A stretch of DNA of 5,599 bases from Phenylobacterium sp. (GTDB lineage Bacteria; Pseudomonadota; Alphaproteobacteria; Caulobacterales; Caulobacteraceae), in assembly GCA_028291285.1 (NCBI GenBank), contig JAQGIJ010000496.1:1-5599 (forward strand), given 5' to 3'. Below the pieces are notes generated by a model. The model worked only from the letters and a program-made list of their open reading frames with translations. It was not told the DNA's origin and did no database searches. Position numbers and translations under genes: made by a program. Of this stretch, positions 1 through 5,494 are shown piece by piece. Numbering within the stretch: the stretch's first letter is position 1; every line of letters begins with the position of its first letter.

Positions 1-1
1 C

Positions 2-286
2 GGCGATGCGCCAGGCGAGGACGCCCGCATCGAGGAGACGCGGCGTGCGAGCGCCCGCGGCGCCCAGGTGAAGGACCTCTTCGTCGGCGACTACGTGGAA
101 AGCCACCTCGAGGCCATGCTGCGCGAGTTGGGCCCCGCGGTCGCATCCGGCCAGCTCAAATACCTGGAGGACATCCGCGAGGGGCTGGAGATCGTCCCCG
201 CGGCTTTCGCCGAGATGCTGCGGGGCGGCAACTTCGGCAAGACCCTGGTCCGTATCGCCGACGACCCTACGCTGCCGGCCGCGTGA
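2..286 (+). CDS. NADP-dependent oxidoreductase, CurA/YncB-like (C-terminal fragment)
   Basis: The frame is open from the window edge to TGA at 284-286, so this is the last 94 residues of a longer protein. A GTG at 68 lies inside this open frame and is probably not the start. The fragment resembles the end of zinc-independent medium-chain dehydrogenase/reductases of the CurA/YncB (NADPH-dependent enone/curcumin reductase) type. Seen features are a KDLFVGDY segment, which usually reads as a hydrophobic FDY-like stretch after the nucleotide-binding domain, then a helix with the E..LREL pattern, then EDIREGLE, and finally GGNFGKTLVRI near the C-terminus. The last is the family's characteristic G-x-N-x-G-K-x-(L/V)-V-(R/K) ending. 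Such enzymes reduce activated C=C bonds in the cytosol using NADPH. The catalytic and nucleotide-binding parts lie outside the window, so substrate cannot be judged. A short polar tail (ADDPTLPAA) follows the family's normal end. The family call is good; the precise enzyme is unknown. Confidence 0.78.
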   Translation, partial: GDAPGEDARIEETRRASARGAQVKDLFVGDYVESHLEAMLRELGPAVASGQLKYLEDIREGLEIVPAAFAEMLRGGNFGKTLVRIADDPTLPAA

Positions 287-305
287 ACGGGTCCAGGCTC
301 CCGGC

Positions 306-674
306 ATGTTTCACGATCCCGGCCCGGCGTGGTTGGTCAAGGCGGAGCGCGCGGCGCGCACGCTAAAGGCGACCACCCGGGGCGCGCGCGGCGCGCGGCA
401 CTCGGTCTACGTGGTCCTGCTGCACGACGCACGGCGCGCCGATCCCTGGGGCCTCTATGTCGGCCAGACCTCACGCGATCCGGACCTGCGCCTTGACCAG
501 CACAAGGCTGGCTACAAGGCGAGCGGCGCCGCACGACGGTTCGGCGTGCGTCTGCTGCCGGACCTGGTCGCGCATCTCAATCCGCTGCGCCAGTGGGAGG
601 CGCTGGACCTCGAGGCCGCCCTGGCTGAGGTCTTCCGCGCCGCGGGCGTGCCTTGGGTGGCGGGCGGCCACTGA
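306..674 (+). CDS. GIY-YIG-like domain protein, small
   Basis: This 122-residue cytosolic protein has no signal peptide or membrane segment. It begins 19 bases after the preceding stop, so it may be co-transcribed with the oxidoreductase. The core looks like a GIY-YIG nuclease fold: the first strand is VYVVLL (residues 34-39, in place of GIY), then GLYVGQT (49-55, the YIG motif). A helix with LRLDQHKAG follows (61-69), with Arg62 and His66 placed like the family's conserved Arg and His. Candidate catalytic glutamates are Glu98, Glu103 and Glu107. The protein ends AGVPWVAGGH, reminiscent of the C-terminal Asn/Gly-rich element. Members of this superfamily cut DNA in repair, restriction or homing, but single-domain forms are mostly uncharacterised. 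The gap between the two signature strands is a little long because of an inserted HDARRADPW segment, and the first motif is degenerate. Activity is therefore uncertain. The ribosome-binding site is weak, with only short G-rich runs before the ATG. The coding call is firm; the nuclease assignment is moderate. Confidence 0.72.
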   Translation: MFHDPGPAWLVKAERAARTLKATTRGARGARHSVYVVLLHDARRADPWGLYVGQTSRDPDLRLDQHKAGYKASGAARRFGVRLLPDLVAHLNPLRQWEALDLEAALAEVFRAAGVPWVAGGH

Positions 675-681
675 GGGGAGG

Positions 682-711
682 GGCCGCCGGCGGCCTTGCG
701 GGGCCGCCGGC
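682..711. terminator. GC-rich hairpin between convergent genes
   Basis: Positions 686-695 and 702-711 form a perfect 10-bp stem (GCCGGCGGCC with GGCCGCCGGC) around a 6-base loop. The left arm overlaps a perfect 14-bp palindrome at 682-695. A 12-base direct repeat, GGGGCCGCCGGC, occurs at 680-691 and 700-711, so two alternative folds compete. The structure begins 8 bases after the stop of the plus-strand gene and ends 12 bases before the stop of the minus-strand gene, the usual place for a shared bidirectional terminator. Neither strand has a clear T-tract after the stem, so it may instead assist Rho-dependent termination or protect 3' ends. Confidence 0.45.
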
Positions 712-723
712 TTCGTCGGCTGC

Positions 724-999
724 TTAATCCCCGCCGCGCTGGTGCGCCCGGCCGTAGCTGTCGCGGTTGTGTTCGTAGCCATGGCCGTAGCGATAGCCGC
801 CGTCGCGGCTCTCGCCCTGACGGCGCTCGTCTTGGCGCTGATCGTCGCTGCGCCGCCCGTCCTGGGCGTAGGACCTCTGGTCGCCATAGCTCTGGTGCTG
901 ATAGCCGCCGTGGTCGCGCCAGCCGTATCCCTGGGCCGAGGCGGCGCCGGCGACCAGGGTGGCGGCGGCGATCGCGGCGGTGAAGATGATCTTGTTCAT
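724..999 (-). CDS. Small secreted Gly/Arg/Tyr/Gln-rich protein
   Basis: This 91-residue protein is read leftwards. I chose the ATG at 999 rather than the in-frame ATG at 1026 because a strong AAGGAG lies 6 bases upstream, and because the protein then begins with a clean signal peptide. That peptide has MNK as n-region, a hydrophobic core IIFTAAIAAATLVAGAA and cleavage after ASA, at about residues 22/23. The mature part of about 69 residues is low-complexity and hydrophilic. It is rich in Gly, Arg, Tyr, Gln, Asp and His, with no Cys and no Lys, and with repeated YG, GGY and RR/DQR motifs. It should be a soluble, largely disordered periplasmic or extracellular protein. I do not recognise a family with a known function. 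Small signal-peptide proteins of this composition are common in Caulobacterales-like genomes. It converges on the GIY-YIG-like gene and is divergent from the secretion operon, so the two may share regulatory DNA. Confidence 0.75.
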   Translation of the reverse strand: MNKIIFTAAIAAATLVAGAASAQGYGWRDHGGYQHQSYGDQRSYAQDGRRSDDQRQDERRQGESRDGGYRYGHGYEHNRDSYGRAHQRGGD

Positions 1000-1005
1000 C
1001 ACGGG

Positions 1006-1011
1006 CTCCTT
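1006..1011 (-). promoter_or_regulatory. Ribosome-binding site of the small secreted protein
   Basis: On the minus strand this reads AAGGAG, followed by six bases (CCCGTG) and the ATG at 999-997. It is the best Shine-Dalgarno match in the window and decides the start in favour of the MNK form over the longer form from 1026. Confidence 0.8.
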
Positions 1012-1159
1012 GTGAGCCTCGACCATCGTCCTCGCCGGCTAACCGGAACGAGGACCCCAGATTGATTCGGGTTAATCGCCGCGGGCCCTCGCCGCGCCTG
1101 GCGGACGGCCCCCCGAGCGTGATCTGCTGGGCCGGCCAGAAGCCTCAGGCGCGCCCAGT

Positions 1160-1177
1160 GTTTTGGTGATTCAAAAC
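1160..1177. promoter_or_regulatory. Inverted repeat GTTTTG-N6-CAAAAC, possible operator
   Basis: A perfect 6-bp dyad (1160-1165 and 1172-1177) with a 6-base spacer sits in the divergent intergenic region. The 18-bp size and A/T-rich arms in GC-rich surroundings fit a site for a dimeric helix-turn-helix regulator. No regulator gene is present in the window, so the link is inference and chance occurrence is possible. Confidence 0.3.
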
Positions 1178-1212
1178 TTGGCGGAAATGGCGTCAACGCC
1201 GAGCATCAGGAT

Positions 1213-1245
1213 CATGTCCGGCGGCCGCCAAATAACGAGGACATG
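1213..1245. promoter_or_regulatory. Nested dyad upstream of the tps promoter, possible operator
   Basis: CATGTCC at 1213-1219 is matched by its exact reverse complement GGACATG at 1239-1245. The 19-base spacer contains a second, perfect 10-bp palindrome GGCGGCCGCC at 1220-1229. The element ends about 20 bases upstream of the -35-like GGAAC of the operon promoter, the usual location for an activator or upstream repressor site. It could also form a hairpin if transcribed. Function is inferred from position and symmetry only. Confidence 0.38.
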
Positions 1246-1246
1246 T

Positions 1247-1263
1247 CATTTAATATAATTTTT
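1247..1263 (+). promoter_or_regulatory. AT-rich patch with TATAAT, upstream of the EcfG-like promoter
   Basis: Almost uninterrupted A/T occurs in an otherwise GC-rich window. It includes an exact TATAAT at 1254-1259, but no TTGACA-like box is seen 16-18 bases before it. It may act as an UP-like or easily melted element just 5' of the -35 box at 1266, or as a second, housekeeping promoter lacking a good -35. Confidence 0.35.
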
Positions 1264-1265
1264 CG

Positions 1266-1291
1266 GGAACGTCCGTAGAACTCAAAGCGTT
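1266..1291 (+). promoter_or_regulatory. EcfG/sigma-T-type general stress promoter for the tps operon
   Basis: GGAAC at 1266-1270 is followed after 17 bases by CGTT at 1288-1291. This matches the alphaproteobacterial general-stress sigma factor (EcfG, called SigT in Caulobacter) consensus GGAAC-N16/17-CGTT in both boxes and in spacing. It points rightwards, with an expected transcription start a few bases after 1291, giving a leader of about 60 bases before the tpsB ATG. This would place the secretion operon under the PhyR-NepR-EcfG stress cascade (established for such promoters; inferred here). Confidence 0.65.
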
Positions 1292-1318
1292 ACCATGCCC
1301 GAGAACGGGGCTCTCCGT

Positions 1319-1340
1319 CTGGAAATCTATCGATTTCTGG
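1319..1340 (+). other. Leader hairpin upstream of tpsB
   Basis: GAAATC (1322-1327) pairs exactly with GATTTC (1332-1337) around the 4-base loop TATC. Two G-U wobbles and one C-G pair extend the stem to 1319-1340. It lies between the predicted transcription start and the tpsB ATG, ending 21 bases before the start codon. Because tpsB has a poor Shine-Dalgarno, such a structure could affect initiation or mRNA stability. No known riboswitch or thermometer family is recognised. Confidence 0.35.
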
Positions 1341-1361
1341 CATGGGCTCGGGGCAAACTAC

Positions 1362-3026
1362 ATGATCAAGCTATCTATATTGGCAGTCGCCTTGCTGGCG
1401 GCTGGCTCCAACGCGCTCGCCCAACCGCTTGGCGCTGGCGGTCAGATCCAGCAGATCCCTCCGGCGCCCGCGCCGCCGAAATCCATTCCCGACATGCGCA
1501 TCGAGCGCGGCCAGGCCCCGGCCAGCCCGGGCGTGGCGGGCGCCCGGATCGTGGTCGCTTCGCTGCACGTCACCGGCGAAACCCGGTTCACCGAAGCTGA
1601 GCTGATCGCGGCGACGGGGTTCCGGCCGGGCAGCGAGCTGGACCTGGCCGACCTGCGGGCCATGGCCGCGCGGATCTCCGACTTCTACAACCGGCGCGGC
1701 TACTTCGTGGCGCAGGCCTATGTGCCGGCTCAGGACGTCCAGAACGGGGCCGTGACCCTTGCGGTCATCGAGGGCCAGTACGGCAAGGTCGCGCTGAGCA
1801 ACCAGACCAACGTCTCGGACCGCCTGGCGCACAGCGTGCTCGCCGGGCTGGATCCGGGCGACCTGGTGGCCACGGCGCCGCTCGAGCGCCGGCTGCTGCT
1901 GCTCTCCGACCTTCCCGGCGTGGCGGTGAAGTCCACCCTGACGCCCGGCGAGGCGGTGGGAACCTCCGACCTGGTCGTCGAGCTAGACCCTGCCCGCCGG
2001 ATCACCGGCAGCCTCGAGGCCGACAACGCCGGCAACCGCTATACCGGCGAGTACCGGGGCGGCGGAACGGTGAACTTCAACGAGCCCACCGGCCACGGGG
2101 ACGTCGCCAGCCTGCGCGTCCTGACCGCCGGCTCCGGCCTCAACTATGTGCGCGGCGCCTACCAGGCGCGGATCCAGAACGCGACCGTGGGCGTCGCCTA
2201 CGCTCACCTGGACTACCGGCTCGGACGGGAGTTCTCGTCCCTGCACGCGCGGGGCACGGCGGACATCGCCAGCGTCTATGCGAGCTATCCGCTGATCCGC
2301 TCGCGCGACGCCAACCTCTATGGCCTGGCGGGTTTCGACGCCAAGCGGTTCGACGACAAGACCGGCGCGACCTCCTCGGTCTCCGAGCGGACCGCCCGGG
2401 TGTTCAACCTCGGCTTGGCGGGCGATTACCGCGACCGGCTGTGGGGCGGCGCCTGGACGTCCTACTCGGTCGATTGGGGGATCGGCGACCTCAAGATCAG
2501 GACCCCGCTGGTGAGCGCGCTCGACGCGGCCACGGCCCGGACCAGCGGCGCCTACCACAAGGTGACCTTCGACGCCGCCCGCCTGCAGGAGCTGGGCGGA
2601 CCGCTCGCCCTCTACGGCGAGGTGCGCGGGCAGTTCGCCTCGAAGAACCTCGACTCCTCGGAGAAGATGGAGCTGGGCGGCGCCTATGGCGTGCGCGCCT
2701 ATCCCGAAGGCGAGGCCTACGGAGACCAGGGCTATATCGCCACCTTGGAGGCGCGGCTGAGGCTGGCGGAGCTCTCCGAACATACCGGCGGACAGCTGCA
2801 GGCCGTGGCCTTCGTCGACCAGGGCTCGGTCACCGCGAACAAGAACCCGTGGACGGCCGGCCCCAACCACCGGGACCTGAGCGCCGCCGGCGTCGGGCTG
2901 ACCTGGGCCGACCCGCACGACCTCGTGGTCAAGGTCTCCTACGCCTTCAAGCTCAGCGACGAGCGCGCCATCTCGGCCCCCGACCGCTCCGGTCGGCTGT
3001 GGGTCCAGCTCTCGAAATTCTTCTGA
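1362..3026 (+). CDS. Two-partner secretion outer-membrane transporter TpsB (FhaC/ShlB/HecB family)
   Basis: This 554-residue outer-membrane protein exports the TpsA exoprotein encoded just downstream. The length is normal for the family. A Sec signal peptide ([20 protein letters not shown], cleavage after residue 20) is followed by a Gln/Pro-rich linker (21-60, with [12 protein letters not shown]) like the plug-helix linker of FhaC. A POTRA domain follows at about 62-138: [18 protein letters not shown], then the helix ending [15 protein letters not shown], then [14 protein letters not shown] second POTRA lies at about 139-210. The 16-strand barrel fills the rest. Diagnostic motifs are [15 protein letters not shown] at 443-457, the conserved L6-loop VRGY-like motif with Arg445, and FVDQGSV at 484-490, whose Asp486 pairs with that Arg in FhaC. 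The terminal residue is Phe, as expected for BamA-assembled barrels. The start is preceded by a weak ribosome site (CTCGGGG only). The stop overlaps a possible ATG of the next gene by one base. The family call is very secure. Confidence 0.95.
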   Translation: MIKLSILAVALLAAGSNALAQPLGAGGQIQQIPPAPAPPKSIPDMRIERGQAPASPGVAGARIVVASLHVTGETRFTEAELIAATGFRPGSELDLADLRAMAARISDFYNRRGYFVAQAYVPAQDVQNGAVTLAVIEGQYGKVALSNQTNVSDRLAHSVLAGLDPGDLVATAPLERRLLLLSDLPGVAVKSTLTPGEAVGTSDLVVELDPARRITGSLEADNAGNRYTGEYRGGGTVNFNEPTGHGDVASLRVLTAGSGLNYVRGAYQARIQNATVGVAYAHLDYRLGREFSSLHARGTADIASVYASYPLIRSRDANLYGLAGFDAKRFDDKTGATSSVSERTARVFNLGLAGDYRDRLWGGAWTSYSVDWGIGDLKIRTPLVSALDAATARTSGAYHKVTFDAARLQELGGPLALYGEVRGQFASKNLDSSEKMELGGAYGVRAYPEGEAYGDQGYIATLEARLRLAELSEHTGGQLQAVAFVDQGSVTANKNPWTAGPNHRDLSAAGVGLTWADPHDLVVKVSYAFKLSDERAISAPDRSGRLWVQLSKFF

Positions 3027-3066
3027 TGGCGGCGACAGCACGCACCGCAACTTCGCCTTCAGCCAA

Positions 3067-3071
3067 AAGGA
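3067..3071 (+). promoter_or_regulatory. Ribosome-binding site supporting the tpsA start at 3080
   Basis: AAGGA, within AAAAGGA, lies 8 bases before the ATG at 3080, a normal spacing. The alternative in-frame ATG at 3026, which overlaps the tpsB stop as TGATG, has no purine-rich sequence in front of it. Confidence 0.6.
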
Positions 3072-3079
3072 TCGCTTCC

Positions 3080-5491
3080 ATGACCGCCGATCTCCGCACC
3101 ACCGCCGCCGCCGGCCGCAGGACCCCGGGCGGGCGGGCGTGGCTCGCGGCCACCTCCGCCCTGGCCGGCTCGATGGCCGTTGCGCTCGCCTCGAGCGCCT
3201 ACGCCCTGCCGACCGACGGCGTCGTGGCGGCCGGGCAGGCGACCATCGCCGCGACCTCCGGCGGCCTGACCATCAATCAGTCGAGCCAGAACGCCGCGAT
3301 CAACTGGCAGGGCTTCAGCATCGGGCAGGGCGAGTCCGTCCAGTTCGTGCAGCCGAACGCCAGTTCGGTGGCGCTCAACCGCGTGCTCGGGCCCGATCCC
3401 TCCACCATCCTGGGGCGCCTTTCGGCCAACGGGCAGGTGTTCCTCGTCAACCCCAACGGGGTGCTGTTCGGGGCGGGCGCGCAGGTGAACGTCGGCGGCC
3501 TCGTCGCCTCGACGCTGCAGATCAAGGACGCTGACTTCATGGCCGGCCAGTACCGGTTCTCCGGCGCGGGCGCGGGCTCGGTGGTCAACCAGGGCTCGAT
3601 CGTCGCCGACGGCGGCTCCGTGGCGCTGCTGGGCGCCCACGTCAGCAACCAGGGGGTGATATCGGCCCGGCTGGGCGCGGTGTCGCTGGCGGCCGGCGAG
3701 GCCATGACCCTCGACGTCGCCGGCGACGGCCTGTTGAACGTCACGGTCGACCAGGGCGCGCTGAACGCGCTCGCCGAGAACGGCGGGCTGATCCGCGCCG
3801 ACGGCGGCCGCGTGCTGATGACGGCGCGCTCCGCCGGCGCGCTTCTGCGCACCGCGGTCAACAACACCGGCGTGATCGAGGCGCGCAGCCTCGGCAGCCG
3901 CAACGGCGCCATCAGCCTGATGGGGGACATGCAGAGCGGTGCGGTGAACGTCGCCGGCACGCTGGACGCCAGCGCGCCGGCCGGCGGCGACGGCGGGGCC
4001 ATCGAGACCTCGGCGGCGAGCGTCAACATCGCCGACGCGGCGAAGATCACCACCGCGGCCCCGATGGGCCGGACCGGCGTCTGGCTGATCGACCCGCAGG
4101 ACTTCACCATCGCGGCGGGCGGCAACATCTCCGGGGCGACGCTCTCCGCCCTGCTGGTGACCAACAGCGTCACGATCAGCACCACCACCGGCGCCGACGT
4201 GGTGGTCGCCGGAACGCCGCCCGTCAGCAATCTGCACACGGCCAGCCCGGGCAACGGCGACATCAACGTCAACGAGGCGGTCAGCTGGACGGCGACGCCG
4301 AGCACCACGACCCTGACCCTGAACGCGGCGCGCGACGTCAACGTGAACGCCGCCGTCACCGCGACCAACGGCAACTTCGTGATCTGCTGCGGCCGCGACG
4401 CCACGGTGAAGGCCGCCGTCACCACCACCAACGGCAGCATTCTGCTGAGCGCCGGACGCGACGTCTTCCTGAATGCGGTCTCGGTCCTGACGACCACCGA
4501 CGGCAACATGACGATCTGCGCGGGCGAGGACCTCAACCTGGCCGGGGCCGTCACCCTGACCCGGGGCAGCAGCATCCCGTCGCAGAGCCTCGGCCTGGCC
4601 ACCGGCATGGTCCTCATCGCCGGCTTCGACGGGACCGGACCGGGCGTGGCCGGCGGCACGGTGATCTTTGCGCCGCTGGCCCCGCCGATCGCCGTGACCG
4701 GGCCCAACGCGCCGATCACCCTCAGCTACAACCCGACCTCCTACGCCACGCCGACCAGCTTTGCGGGTCACTTCACCCTCTCCGGCGGCGCGGCGCTGAC
4801 CCAGCACATGCTGGTGTTCCCGACCGGGACCAAGCCGGCCGACGGCACGGGCGCGGTCACCCTGACGACGTTCAATTCGACGCCCGCCAGCGGCGTGCCA
4901 GCCGGCGTGACCCTGGTCGGCGGTCCGGGCGCCACGGCGGTGTTCGACACCACAGGCGCCGGGACGAATATCGGGATCACCTACGCCGGCTATAGCCTCG
5001 GCGGTCCGAACGCCGCCAATTACGCGCTCGCCGTCGACTGCTGCACCGCCACCTTCAGAAGCAGCGGAACGATCTCCGCGGCGACGACGCCCACGCCGAC
5101 GCCAACCCCAACACCGACGCCGACACCAACGCCGACACCTACGCCAACACCCACGCCCACGCCGACCCCCACGCCCACGCCGACGCCCACCCCGACTCCG
5201 ACTCCAACTCCCACGCCGACACCAACTCCCACGCCGACCCCGACGCCGACGCCCACCCCGGTCTCGACGCCGTCGGTCTGGGTCCCGGCGAGCCCCGAGT
5301 CCCTGCCGATGGTTGTCGCGCCGCGCCCGGGAATGACCCTCGCCGTGCTGGGCGGCGGCGTGAGGATGCCGGTCGTGCACGTGGTCGAGAGGCAACCGCT
5401 CCCCGTGGCGCAGCCCGCGCAACCGGTCGCCGCGCCCACGCCACCGCCCTATGTGGCGCCCGTCTATCCCCGCAAGCAGGACCGCAACTAG
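3080..5491 (+). CDS. Two-partner secretion exoprotein TpsA, filamentous-hemagglutinin-like adhesin with Pro-Thr repeats
   Basis: This is an exported protein of 803 residues (821 if the ATG at 3026 is used), short compared with FHA. The signal peptide has a long basic n-region ([19 protein letters not shown]), a hydrophobic core at 20-38 and cleavage after AYA at about 42. The TPS secretion domain spans about 43-250, with [18 protein letters not shown] (65-82), ALNRVLG (98-104), [22 protein letters not shown] (110-131) and [10 protein letters not shown] (136-145). These are the NPNG-type signatures recognised by TpsB POTRA domains. Next come a parallel beta-helix, a [11 protein letters not shown] segment (335-345) common in these adhesins, and four beta-helix rungs (411-497) with ARD/GRD/GED signatures. 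A YDG/MBG-like domain lies at about 585-651 and ends [14 protein letters not shown]. Residues 671-727 are (Pro-Thr)28-Pro, then a 76-residue Pro/Val-rich tail. Cysteines at 436, 437, 480, 654 and 655 are unusual for the family. It starts 53 bases after tpsB ends. The likely role is surface adhesion or biofilm matrix; no toxin or enzyme domain is visible. Confidence 0.92.
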   Translation: MTADLRTTAAAGRRTPGGRAWLAATSALAGSMAVALASSAYALPTDGVVAAGQATIAATSGGLTINQSSQNAAINWQGFSIGQGESVQFVQPNASSVALNRVLGPDPSTILGRLSANGQVFLVNPNGVLFGAGAQVNVGGLVASTLQIKDADFMAGQYRFSGAGAGSVVNQGSIVADGGSVALLGAHVSNQGVISARLGAVSLAAGEAMTLDVAGDGLLNVTVDQGALNALAENGGLIRADGGRVLMTARSAGALLRTAVNNTGVIEARSLGSRNGAISLMGDMQSGAVNVAGTLDASAPAGGDGGAIETSAASVNIADAAKITTAAPMGRTGVWLIDPQDFTIAAGGNISGATLSALLVTNSVTISTTTGADVVVAGTPPVSNLHTASPGNGDINVNEAVSWTATPSTTTLTLNAARDVNVNAAVTATNGNFVICCGRDATVKAAVTTTNGSILLSAGRDVFLNAVSVLTTTDGNMTICAGEDLNLAGAVTLTRGSSIPSQSLGLATGMVLIAGFDGTGPGVAGGTVIFAPLAPPIAVTGPNAPITLSYNPTSYATPTSFAGHFTLSGGAALTQHMLVFPTGTKPADGTGAVTLTTFNSTPASGVPAGVTLVGGPGATAVFDTTGAGTNIGITYAGYSLGGPNAANYALAVDCCTATFRSSGTISAATTPTPTPTPTPTPTPTPTPTPTPTPTPTPTPTPTPTPTPTPTPTPTPTPTPTPTPTPTPVSTPSVWVPASPESLPMVVAPRPGMTLAVLGGGVRMPVVHVVERQPLPVAQPAQPVAAPTPPPYVAPVYPRKQDRN
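4310..4570 (+). repeat. Four tandem beta-helix rungs in TpsA
   Basis: TpsA residues 411-432, 433-453, 454-476 and 477-497 align as repeats of 21-23 residues. Each has a short hydrophobic strand and then an A-A-R-D, C-G-R-D, A-G-R-D or A-G-E-D tetrad. A second strand ([31 protein letters not shown]) and a T-x-x-(N/D/R)-G turn follow. This is the pattern of stacked coils of a right-handed beta-helix. The repeats are diverged, so they are old rather than a recent DNA duplication. Confidence 0.65.
5090..5260 (+). repeat. (Pro-Thr)28-Pro coding repeat in TpsA
   Basis: 57 codons alternate Pro and Thr without a single break. At DNA level it is a degenerate 6-base repeat CCN-ACN, using all four Pro codons and all four Thr codons. 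That includes CCA, CCT, ACA and ACT, which are scarce elsewhere in the gene. Such Pro-Thr tracts form stiff extended linkers that can span the envelope or display a domain. The antisense reading is an open Gly-Val run and is an artefact of this repeat. Confidence 0.9.
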
Positions 5492-5494
5492 CCG

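Larger units (their letters stand above)
1000..1361. other. Divergent intergenic region between the small secreted protein and the tps operon
   Basis: About 360 bases with no convincing gene. From left to right it holds the 5' leader of the minus-strand gene, an imperfect inverted repeat AACCGGAA/TTCGGGTT (1041-1048 and 1066-1073), and a GTTTTG-N6-CAAAAC dyad (1160-1177). A minus-strand TTGACG (1191-1196) could be a -35 element for the leftward gene, but no good -10 follows it. Next come a nested dyad (1213-1245), an AT-rich patch (1247-1263), an EcfG-like promoter (1266-1291) and a leader hairpin (1319-1340). The composition drops sharply to AT-rich only around 1230-1265, which marks the probable control centre. 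Confidence 0.6.

Noticed and set aside
457..1065. A 202-codon plus-strand frame with a hydrophobic Ala/Val-rich stretch, which looks like a membrane protein
   Set aside because: Its hydrophobic part is the antisense of the small secreted protein at 724-999, which has a signal peptide and strong ribosome site; its beginning is an out-of-frame reading of the GIY-YIG-like gene.
1254..1259. A standalone housekeeping promoter based on the exact TATAAT
   Set aside because: No TTGACA-like element is present 16-18 bases upstream and the box is within a general A/T run, so I list it only as part of the AT-rich patch.
1295..1600. A plus-strand frame starting at ATG 1295 and overlapping tpsB
   Set aside because: The ATG is at or before the expected transcription start of the EcfG-like promoter. 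There is no ribosome site, and the protein beyond 1362 is an Arg/Pro-rich shadow of tpsB.
1983..3050. A 355-codon minus-strand frame opposite tpsB
   Set aside because: It lacks recognisable motifs and lies opposite a gene with clear FhaC-family motifs; long antisense frames are expected at this GC content.
2441..3079. The tpsA frame is open upstream deep into tpsB, giving an apparent 1016-residue protein
   Set aside because: The upstream part is an Arg-rich out-of-frame reading of the tpsB barrel. The signal peptide, ribosome site and family homology place the true start at 3080 (or 3026).
5090..5260. CRISPR array or intergenic satellite repeat
   Set aside because: The repeat unit is six bases, has no spacers, and stays in frame within tpsA.
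3059..5422. A 787-codon open frame on the minus strand opposite tpsA
   Set aside because: It mirrors tpsA codons in GC-rich DNA, giving an Arg/Gly-rich sequence with no domain or signal. The plus strand has clear TPS motifs, so this is a composition artefact.
5020..5439. A minus-strand protein with a long Gly-Val repeat
   Set aside because: It is simply the complement of the Pro-Thr codon repeat of tpsA.
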